Shown here: positions 1 through 6,747 of the stretch, in pieces | Layout: each line of letters begins with the position of its first letter | How positions within the stretch are numbered: position 1 is the first letter of the stretch | NCBI GenBank assembly: GCA_001313065.1 | Contig: BBFD01000218.1 | Coordinates: 1-6,747, forward strand | Origin: Silvimonas sp. JCM 19000 | GTDB lineage: Bacteria; Pseudomonadota; Gammaproteobacteria; Burkholderiales; Chitinibacteraceae | DNA length: 6,747 nt | Direction of reading: 5' to 3' | Translations under genes and position numbers: made by a program | The notes under the pieces: generated by a model | The model's database searches: none | What the model was told of the DNA's origin: nothing | What the model saw: only the letters and a program-made list of their open reading frames with translations

Positions 1-2
1 CC

Positions 3-1698
3 ACACTGGCGTGGCAAGCGGCCAGCAGCCGCCTCGCGGCGCAGGAACAAAGCAGCGTCGCCGCCGCTTTGCTGGCGCTGGAACAAGCCAATGCCGAGCT
101 GACCGATACCTATCAGCCGTCCGATTGGGTCAAGCCGATGCTGGAACCCAAGCCCGCGCCGGTCGCTGCGCCGTGGCCGCGCTTCGATGCCTCGTGCTTG
201 CCCTCGCTGGATTTGCTGTCGCCGCCCGATGAGCAGATCGAGACCGTCAGCCAGGACGAACTGATCGATCGCGGCATCATCATCGAACAGCGGCTGGCTG
301 AGTTCCGCGTCAAGGTCAACGTACTGGATGCCTACGCTGGTCCGGTCATCACGCGGTATGAAGTCGAACCCGCCGTGGGCGTGCGCGGCGCGCAAATCGT
401 TAACCTGATGAAGGATCTGGCGCGGGCGCTGGGCCTGGCCTCGATCCGCGTGGTCGAGACCATCCCCGGCAAAACCTGCATGGGCCTGGAATTGCCCAAC
501 CCCAAACGCCAGATGATCCGCCTGAGCGAAATCCTGTCGTCCGAGCAATTCGACGCCATGGGCTCGCGTCTGACCATCGCGCTGGGCAAAGACATTACCG
601 GCAAGCCCGTGGTCACCGATCTGGGCCGCGCACCGCATATGCTGGTGGCCGGTACCACCGGTTCGGGCAAGTCGGTGGGCGTTAACGCAATGATTTTGTC
701 GCTGCTGTACAAGCCACGCCGGATGAAGTGCGCTTCATCATGGTCGACCCCAAGATGCTGGAATTGTCGGTGTATGACGGCATTCCGCATTTGCTGGCGC
801 CGGTAGTTACCGATATGAAGCTGGCCGCCAATGCGCTGAACTGGTGTGTGGCGGAAATGGAAAAAAAACGCTATCGGCTGATGAGCGCGCTCGGCGTGCG
901 TAACCTGGCGGGCTACAACCAGAAGCTGAAAGACGCGCAACGCGCGGGCCAGGTGCTGACTGATCCGTTCTCGATCAACCCGGATGAGCCGAAGGCGCTG
1001 GAACACCTGCCGTTTATTGTGGTGGTGGTCGACGAGTTTGCTGACCTGATGATGGTGGCGGGCAAGAAGATTGAAGAATTGATCGCGCGGCTGGCGCAAA
1101 AAGCGCGGGCAGCCGGTATCCATCTGATCCTGGCCACCCAACGCCCCAGCGTCGATGTGATTACCGGCTGATCAAGGCCAATATTCCGACGCGGATGGCC
1201 TTCCAGGTTTCGTCCAAGATTGATAGCCGCACGATTCTGGATCAGATGGGCGCTGAAGCCTTGCTCGGCCAGGGCGACATGTTGTTCCTGCCCCCGGGCA
1301 CCGGCTATCCGCAACGCGTACATGGCGCGTTTGTGGCGGATGAAGAAGTGCACAAGGTGGTTGAGTTCCTCAAGTCGACCGGCGAGCCCGATTACGTCGA
1401 TGGCATCCTCAATGCCGGGTTTGATGCCGAAGGCGCGGCCAGCACGCCGGGCTGGGCTGAGGCGGGTGGCAGCAATGCGGCCGCCGAGGAATCTGATCCG
1501 CTGTATGACGAAGCGGTGCAGTTTGTGCTGAAAAGCCGCCGCGCTTCAATTTCCTCGGTCCAGCGCCAGCTGCGCATCGGCTATAACCGTGCCGCACGCT
1601 TGATCGAGCAAATGGAAACCGCAGGACTGGTCAGCCCGATGGAAACTAATGGCTCGCGCACGGTGCTGGCGGCGCCAAGCGCGGACTTCAGCGAATAA
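3..1698 (+). CDS. ftsK: DNA translocase FtsK, C-terminal part (motor and gamma domains), two frame breaks
   Basis: FtsK is the septum-anchored ATPase that pumps chromosome ends through the closing division site and activates XerCD recombination at dif. The membrane and linker regions lie left of the window; about 565 residues remain. The alpha/beta motor domain follows a short linker. Walker A, GTTGSGKS, is at 651-674, and Walker B, VVVVDE, ends at 1036. The conserved [12 protein letters not shown] segment is at about 1136-1168. The C-terminal gamma winged helix, which in E. coli reads KOPS DNA, begins near 1489 ([20 protein letters not shown]) and keeps [15 protein letters not shown]. The gene runs through three frames: frame 3 to about 713, frame 2 to 1168, frame 1 to the TAA at 1696. 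Each join is repaired by one missing base: AAG(G)CCACG at 713/714, restoring [18 protein letters not shown], and GGC(C)TGATC at 1168/1169, restoring [12 protein letters not shown]. The A8 run at 861-868 gives EMEKKRY where the family usually has EMEKRY or EMERRY. Identity is certain; the breaks are probably sequence errors. Confidence 0.94.
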
Positions 1699-1704
1699 AT
1701 CAGC

Positions 1705-1730
1705 GACGGCCGGGGCGTGCTCCGGCTGTC
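1705..1730 (+). terminator. GC-rich hairpin after ftsK, candidate terminator
   Basis: An 11-bp stem (1705-1715 with 1720-1730, two G-T wobble pairs) closes a CGTG loop, starting 6 nt after the ftsK stop codon. The stem is strong, but no T-run follows it (ACCGTGGGCG comes next), so it is not a textbook Rho-independent terminator. It may pause polymerase, protect the 3' end, or end transcription with Rho. Confidence 0.45.
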
Positions 1731-1751
1731 ACCGTGGGCGCTGACCTCAAC

Positions 1752-1780
1752 TGGACTTTGTGCCGCTGCCTGACTAATAT
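1752..1780 (+). promoter_or_regulatory. candidate sigma-70 promoter of the carbamoyltransferase gene
   Basis: TGGACT (1752-1757, 4 of 6 matches to TTGACA) and TAATAT (1775-1780, 4 of 6 matches to TATAAT) are separated by exactly 17 bp. A start near 1787 would give a leader of about 26 nt. The stretch is the only AT-rich part of the 114-bp gap. The call rests on spacing and position, since neither box is a full match. Confidence 0.4.
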
Positions 1781-1796
1781 ACGCACCGCGTATATT
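1776..1796. promoter_or_regulatory. perfect 9-bp inverted repeat, operator-like
   Basis: AATATACGC (1776-1784), spacer ACC, GCGTATATT (1788-1796). The arms are perfectly complementary. The repeat covers most of the candidate -10 box and the expected transcription start, where a repressor dimer would block polymerase. Its size and two-fold symmetry suit a helix-turn-helix dimer. It could also form a hairpin in the mRNA leader, ending 2 nt before the ribosome binding site. It has no T-tail, so a terminator is unlikely. Confidence 0.6.
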
Positions 1797-1798
1797 TC

Positions 1799-1804
1799 AG
1801 GGAG
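1799..1804 (+). promoter_or_regulatory. ribosome binding site deciding the ATG at 1813
   Basis: AGGGAG lies 8 nt before ATG 1813, ideal spacing. This supports starting at MSQQVFLRDAM even though the T7 run at 1828 breaks that frame. The next in-frame ATG that avoids the break (1845) has no such site. Confidence 0.65.
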
Positions 1805-1812
1805 CCACCACG

Positions 1813-3116
1813 ATGAGCCAACAAGTCTTTTTTTGCGCGATGCCATGCGCAAACTAAATATGACCCGCGATGCCTTTGCTGAGCGCATTGCCGTGCGTCG
1901 CCGCGCCCTCGATACCTGGTTGCTGCCCGAAGAATCGCAAGAATTCCGCACCATGCCCGAAGTGGTCGAGCGCTTTGTTACCGAAATCCTGGCGCGCGAA
2001 GCCATCCAGCCCGGCTCTACGCATAGCGCATATAAAGCCGATCTGCGCGACGTGATTGCCTCGGAAGGCCGTCACCATCTGCTTTCAGTCGAGCAATTTA
2101 CGCGGGAGTCGGTCGGCGAGTTTTTTTCCGCGTCGCCGACATCATGCAGCCCATCGCGCGGCGGCAGAAAGTCTGTCGCGTGCTGGAAGGCGCGGTGCTG
2201 GCCAATCTTTTTTTTGAAGCCAGCACGCGTACCCGGGTCAGCTTTGGCGCCGCCTTTTGCCGCCTTGGTGGCAGCGTGTGTGATACCACCGGCTTTTCGT
2301 TCTCTTCGATGGCCAAGGGCGAATCGATTTACGACACCAGCCGCGTGATTGCCGGGTACGCCGATGCCATCGTGGTACGCCATCCGGAAAAAAAAGGCTC
2401 GGTCGCTGAATTTGCCGCCGCCAGCAATATCCCGGTGATCAATGGCGGCGACGGCCCCGGCGAGCATCCCAGCCAGGCGCTGCTGGACCTGTACACCATC
2501 GAAACCGAATTTTCGCGCGTGGGCAAACTGGTCGATGGCGCGCATATCGCGCTGGTGGGCGACCTCAAATACGGTCGCACCGTGCATTCGCTGATCAAAC
2601 TGCTGGCGCTGTATCGCGGCATGAAGTTCACGCTGATTTCGCCCACCGCGCTGGAAATGCCGGCGCATATCGTCGATCAGGTCAGCCGCAACGGCCATGT
2701 GGTGGTGCAGACCCAGTCGATGCATGAGGGCCTGCGCGGCGCTGATGTGGTTTACGCCACGCGCATCCAGAAAGAACGCTTTGTCGATGAATCGATGGAG
2801 GGTTATTCACCCGACTTCCAGATCAATGCCTCGCTGGTGGACGCCGTGTGCGGCAAGGACACCATCATCATGCATCCGCTGCCCCGCGACAGCCGCGAAG
2901 GGGCGAACGATCTGGCCACCGATCTGAACCACGATCCGCGCCTGGCCATCTTCCGCCAGACCGACAACGGCATTCCAATCCGCATGGCGATTTTTTGCAG
3001 TGCTGATGGGTGTGGACACGCTGATCCAGCGCAATATGCGCGACGTCAGCTGGAAAACGCCGTCGCTGGTGGGGCCAGATGACGCGGCATTCTATGCGGT
3101 GGGCCAGGACAGCTAG
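1813..3116 (+). CDS. pyrB: long-form aspartate carbamoyltransferase with N-terminal HTH-like domain, three frame breaks
   Basis: Aspartate carbamoyltransferase joins carbamoyl phosphate and L-aspartate, the first committed step of pyrimidine synthesis. Reconstructed length is about 432 residues, against 311 for E. coli PyrB. Residues about 6-58 resemble a Cro/CI-type helix-turn-helix (TRDAFAERIAVRRRALDTWL). The catalytic body follows and keeps all key residues by alignment to E. coli: STRTR at 136-140, loop lysine K167 (MAKGES), R188 of RHP, H217 and Q220 of GDGPGEHPSQ, R254 (DLKYGRT), R316 and Q318 (TRIQKER) and HPLPR at 353-357. A tail of roughly 30 residues extends beyond the usual end. 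TRIQKE with HPLPR favours aspartate over ornithine as substrate. The frame moves at T7 1828-1834 (two T too many or one too few), T7 2121-2127 (same) and T6 2991-2996 (one T too many), then stops at TAG 3114. It has its own promoter and no pyrC or pyrR beside it, so it may be a second copy besides a housekeeping pyrB. Family certain; symbol tentative. Confidence 0.88.
1828..1834 (+). other. T7 run breaking the frame at codons 6-7
   Basis: From ATG 1813, five T would read VFLRDAM and continue into the long frame; seven T shift it. Removing two T or adding one T repairs it. Starting at ATG 1845 would bypass the break but lose ten residues of the HTH-like region. Confidence 0.7.
2121..2127 (+). 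other. T7 run breaking the frame between HTH-side and catalytic part
   Basis: Upstream frame reads SVGEFF and then goes astray. With five T it continues EFFRVADIMQPIARRQ into the catalytic body. No possible internal start downstream has a clear ribosome site, so the two parts are one gene. Confidence 0.75.
2991..2996 (+). other. T6 run breaking the frame near the C-terminus
   Basis: With five T the frame reads IRMAIFAVLMGVDTLIQRN and ends at TAG 3114. With six T the frame reads IFCSADGCGH and runs to a stop at 3080. The first reading is hydrophobic-helical and consistent with the end of the enzyme fold. Confidence 0.7.
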
Positions 3117-3117
3117 A

Positions 3118-5291
3118 TCAGCCGCTGGAGTTAGCCCGGCGCGGGGTGGGCGGCTTGAGCGTCGCCCCGCGCACTTCAAAATGTGCTTCACCGATAACGC
3201 GGCTGCCGTCGCGCATTTGCAGCACATGCCGCCCCGGCATGGGAAACCACGGCAGATGCGCGCCGCGTCCCAGCCACTTGCCATCCAGCCACCATTGCGG
3301 CTGCGCCACGCCGCTGCTGCGAAACACCACGCGCTGATGCTGGGGCGGGATGTCGGGGTCAAGCGCATACACCGAGCCATCCACCGGATTGGTAATGGCG
3401 CTGACCGCGCTGCGGCTATCGCTGGACGCGGCATACACCACGTCTTGCGCCGTGCCGGGCAAAAAAAAGTATTCGCGCCGCGCGGCCTCGGTGTGCTGCT
3501 CAAAATTGATCTGGCGCGCCTCAACGCCCGCCGGTAACGGCGGCGGCAGCGAGGGCGTGGCCGCATGCAAGCGGTTCATCACACTCAGCCACACCGGCGC
3601 CGCACCGTGCATGCCCGAGACATCCCACATCGGCGCGCCGCTGGCGTTGCCACCCAGACCCCCACCGTATATTTGCGCGAGTAGCCCATGGTCCAGTTAT
3701 CGCGCATATCTTTGCTGGTACCGGTTTTGACAGCGGCCCAGAACGGCGTGGCCAGCGCGCTTTCCAGGCCAAAGGTACGGGCGCGCGCGGTGCGGTCAGA
3801 CAAGATATCGCCGATGATAAAAAAACTGCTTTGCACATCCAGCAGCCGCTGCGCTTTGGGCGCGGGCTCGGTCAACGTCCAGTGCGGCGGGCTGGCAAGA
3901 CCTTGCGTTGCCAGGGCGCGATAGGCATTGGCCAGGTCCAGCAAACGCACATCGGCCGCGCCCAGCGCCAGGCTGTAACCGTAGTAATCGCCCGCTTCAT
4001 TCAGACTGGTCAGACCCAGCGCGTACAGCCGTTCACGCAAGCGGTTGGGGGTGACGATGTCGATAGTGCGTACGGCCGGTGTGTTCAGCGATGAGGCCAG
4101 CGCGGTGCGCACTGATACCGGGCCTTTGAAATCCTTGTCGTAGTTCTGCGGCGCATACAGGCCGCTATTGGTGTTCAGGTCCAGTGGCCGGTCATCCAGC
4201 AAAGACGCGGCTGTCAGCCAGCGGCCTTGCAATGCCAGTTGGTAGAGAAAGGGCTTGAGGGTCGATCCGGCCTGGCGCAAGGCGGTGACGCCGTCCACCT
4301 CACTGGCTTGCGACAATTCGCCGCTTGAGCCACCCACGCCAGGATGTCGCCGCTGGCGTTGTCGAGCACTACCACCGCGCCGTCTTCCACATTGCGATCA
4401 CGCAATTCGGCCAGTTGCCGCTGCAATTGCTCCACGCAATAGCGCTGCAGGCGCGCATCGAGCGTCGTGCGGACGCGTTGCCCGGCGCGCAATTGCATAT
4501 GCGCCTGCAGCTTGCGGGCGTAGTGCGGTGCCAGCGACACCGCGCTGGATAGCCGCGTTGCGCTGCGATAGGGCGCGTTGGGTTTCCACCGCCACCTGAG
4601 TGCAATCCGGCTTGCGCTGCATGCTGGTCAGAATTTCGCAGGCGCGGCGTGACACCCGGTCGACACTGGCGTTGGGGGCGCGGATCAGTGCGACTGTAAT
4701 CGCCGATTCCCACGCGTCCAGCCCCGACGGCAGCTTGCCAAACAAGCTGGCCGACACAGCGCCGAGCCCCTTCAGTTCGCCGCGATAACCGACCAGGTTC
4801 AGATAAGCCTCAAGGATTTGGGCCTTGCTCCAGCTGCGTTCCAGCCGCGTGGCGCTGACCGTCTGGCCCAGTTTCTGGCTGAATGAGCGCTGGCCGCTGT
4901 TGCGCTTGAGGTCGGCGTCGAGCAAGCCCACCAGTTGCATCGTTAATGTGGAGGCGCCGCGCGTGCGCGAATTCCACAGATTGCCCCAACTGGCGGCGGC
5001 CACAGCGGACCAGTCCACCCCGCTATGGGCGTAGAAATTGCGGTCTTCCGACAGCACCAGCGCCTGGCGCAAAGCGGGGGAGATTTCAGGCAGCGTCACC
5101 CAATCCAGCTTGCGTGCGGTCATATCGACGCGCATGCGTTGTAGCGGCTGGCCGTTGCGGTCCAGCAGGATGGCGTCGGAGGGCGTCCATTGCGCTTTAA
5201 CCGTGGCGAAGTCAGGCAGGGCCAGCGCGGGTGCGGCGGTCATGACCACACCCAGCGCCAGCAGCCCGCGACACAGCGTATTAATGCCCAT
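3118..5291 (-). CDS. pbpC: penicillin-binding protein 1C (glycosyltransferase-transpeptidase), three frame breaks
   Basis: A class A penicillin-binding protein that polymerises and cross-links peptidoglycan from the outer face of the inner membrane. Reconstructed length is about 724 residues (E. coli PbpC has 770). A signal anchor (residues about 8-24, GLLALGVVMTAAPALA) precedes the family 51 transglycosylase domain, with SEDRNFYAHSGVD (catalytic Glu about 82) and RGASTLTMQL. The transpeptidase domain has AGSTLKPF (Ser 343, Lys 346), SLN (401-403) and KTGTS (from 522). The PBP1C-type C-terminal beta domain ends at TGA 3120-3118. Frame joins: near 4540/4541 (one G too many or two too few, giving AIQR-VSLAPHYARKL); 4330/4331 (one G missing, GTG GGC TCA, giving AWVGSSGEL); 3650/3651 (one G missing, giving GVWVGNASGAPMWDVSG). 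The start at ATG 5291 overlaps the upstream alpha-2-macroglobulin stop by 11 bp. An ATG at 5342, with GGGTGGA 8 nt before it, would add 17 Arg-rich residues and cannot be excluded. A8 (3461-3468) and A7 (3819-3825) give FF pairs that may be one residue too long. Confidence 0.92.
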
Positions 5292-6747
5292 CGCCAATCT
5301 TGTACAGCGGGTTAGGCGCAGCGCCGAAGACATCGGGGGCATACAGCGCTTCCACCCGCGTCGGCGGCAGTTTAAAGCTGCCGGCGTTGTTCAAACGCAT
5401 GGTGTACTCGACGCTAAAGTCGCCGCGCGGCACGTATTCATAGAAAGCGCGATAACCGGCAAAGCGGCGTTCTACGTATGCCGACCACGCACTCCCTGCT
5501 TGCTGCTCACCTTGCGCGCTGATGGCTGAATCACGGCCCAAGCCATTGCCGAGGATGCTGGCGCCGGTTGGCACCGGGTCATCCACCACCACCCAGGTCA
5601 TATCGGCTTGCGCAGTCACCTTCAACGTAACGCGCAATACATCGCCGCGCGAATACTGACCCGCCACCTTTTGCTGCACGGCGGTGATGGTTTTGCTGAT
5701 GCGATAGCCCGCAGCCTGCGGCGCAGTCAGCGGCACGGCCGCGCTGACTTGCACCGTGGCCCACGGATTGCCGCTGCCCTGCTGGTTCAGCGTCAGCGTG
5801 CCTTTGCCACCGGTGGGCCACGGCAGACTGACCGCATCCGGCTTGGGCGTAGTCCATGCCGCGCTGCGCTGGGTATCGCCGAGCGCATATCCACTTTGCC
5901 GGTGACCGGGTCTTTCTCGAACTGGCTGCTAAAGCGGCGGATCGCCAGCGAACCCCACGCGTTGGCGTTGGTGGTCATCCACACGCCTTTTTGCTGACGC
6001 GCCAACAAACCCGTAACCAGACGCGGCATATCGTCTTTCCAGTCCGGCAACTGGCTGGCCAGCAACACAATGCGCGCGGCGTTGACGTCGCCATTGCCCA
6101 TCAGCCACCACCAGTAATCGTCCTTCTCGGTGGAGAACACCAGGCGCGTGCTTGATACGTAAGGCGACCACGCAGGATTTGCTCGGCCTGCGCCAGACGG
6201 TTAGCGCGATCCGGCAACGACGGCGTGCGCTGCAGTATGCTGATCCAGTCCACCAGCATGCCGGTGTTCCAGCTATTGGGCTGCAGCGTCACCGTATCGA
6301 TCTGGCGCGGTTGCAGCCGGCCGTAGCGCGCCAATGCGTCCAGCGCGGCCAGGCGACGAGCATCGCCCGAGTCACGCGCCATCCATAGATCACGCTTGAT
6401 CTTGCCATCGACAAAATTGCTGAGGCCCACCAGCATGCGTTCTCGCAAATCATCGGGGATGGCGTAACCGGATTCGTTGGCCAGCGCCAGCACATAGGCG
6501 GTCAGCGTATCGCTGCCATGGCTCTCGATACCTTCGGCCGGCGGGAAGTAATACGCCAGGCCATCAGCATCCAGATACGCAGGCAGATCGCGCATGATGG
6601 CTTGCCAGCGGGTTTTGTCATCCAGGCCCGTGGCAATCGACGCGCGTTGTTCCAGGCACGAATACGGATAGGCCAGGAACCAGTCGCGCACGGCCGGCAT
6701 ATCGCCCGCCAGTCTGGCCTGCAGTTGCACCGAGACCCCGCCGCGGC
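5281..6747 (-). CDS. yfhM: bacterial alpha-2-macroglobulin, C-terminal part (thioester domain to end), two frame breaks
   Basis: Bacterial alpha-2-macroglobulins are large periplasmic lipoproteins that trap attacking proteases through a reactive thioester. About 488 C-terminal residues of a protein usually well over 1500 are present; the signal peptide, bait region and most MG domains are off the right edge. The first visible strand, GGVSVQLQARLAGDM, leads into YPYSCLEQ, the thioester motif, with Cys at 6658-6656 and Gln at 6649-6647, so the bond can form. The alpha-helical thioester domain continues to about 5940, and a C-terminal beta domain carries TWVVVDDPVPTGASI and FYEYVPRGDFSVEYTMRLN. 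The frame joins are 6150/6151 (CAA G(G)C ACG, giving TYQGTRLVFSTEKDDYWWWL) and 5880/5881 (TCG (G)GC GAT, giving DMRSGDTQRSAAW). Both are a single missing G. The stop TAA (5283-5281) lies inside the start of pbpC, the arrangement seen in E. coli yfhM-pbpC, and suggests translational coupling. The symbol follows that E. coli homologue. Confidence 0.92.

Noticed and set aside
332..1141. 269-codon open frame on the minus strand
   Set aside because: It lies opposite the FtsK motor domain, shows no recognisable motif, and is what GC-rich codon bias produces antisense to a real gene.
1776..1796. Inverted repeat as a transposon end or attachment site
   Set aside because: No target duplication, transposase or integrase in the window, and the position over the -10 box fits an operator better.
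1734..2144. Separate small HTH regulator gene upstream of a short carbamoyltransferase
   Set aside because: The frame break is inside a T7 run and EFF-RVADIMQPIARRQ joins smoothly across it. No ribosome site precedes ATG 2144, and starting there would cut off the first part of the carbamoyl-phosphate domain. One fused gene is simpler.
2072..2725. 217-codon open frame on the minus strand
   Set aside because: Antisense shadow of the carbamoyltransferase, His- and Arg-rich low-complexity composition, no ribosome site seen.
3079..3537. 152-codon open frame on the plus strand after the carbamoyltransferase
   Set aside because: Opposite to the PBP1C C-terminal domain, which has clear family sequence on the minus strand.
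1..6747. Genes broken because they are decaying pseudogenes
   Set aside because: There are ten frame breaks but no lost catalytic residue in any gene, and ftsK is normally essential. Error in the sequence is more likely.
1..6747. KOPS (GGGNAGGG), tRNA, rRNA or CRISPR features
   Set aside because: Reading both strands I found no KOPS match, no cloverleaf-like sequence and no spaced direct repeats. A motif scan could still find something I missed.

Overview
The window holds four protein-coding genes and no RNA gene, mobile element or CRISPR array that I can see. Base composition is GC-rich. The FtsK, PBP1C and alpha-2-macroglobulin sequences look proteobacterial, most likely a betaproteobacterium (Burkholderiales or Neisseriales). 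That placement comes from protein resemblance only.

Layout. Positions 3-1698 (+) encode the C-terminal motor and gamma domain of the DNA translocase FtsK, cut by the left edge. Positions 1699-1812 are an intergenic region with a strong GC hairpin just after ftsK, a candidate promoter, and a perfect 9-bp inverted repeat over the -10 region. Positions 1813-3116 (+) encode a long (about 432 residue) aspartate carbamoyltransferase. Its N-terminus looks like a Cro/CI (XRE)-type helix-turn-helix domain. Convergent to it, on the minus strand, is the pair alpha-2-macroglobulin (6747-5281, N-terminus beyond the window) followed by penicillin-binding protein 1C (5291-3118). These two overlap by 11 bp, the classic yfhM-pbpC arrangement of periplasmic protease defence and cell-wall synthesis.

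Every gene is broken into frames. I reconstructed each by joining frames where family sequence continues without loss. Six breaks are best explained by a single missing G or C in a short G/C run. One (near 4540) is a +1 or -2. Three, all in the carbamoyltransferase, lie in T6-T7 runs that are too long or too short for the frame. Since ftsK is normally essential and all active-site motifs are intact, sequencing or assembly error is the likeliest cause, not decay. Coordinates below span the whole reconstructed genes.

The most interesting object is the carbamoyltransferase: a full set of catalytic residues fused to a putative DNA-binding domain, with a perfect operator-like palindrome on its own probable promoter. 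This suggests, but does not show, a self-regulating enzyme.
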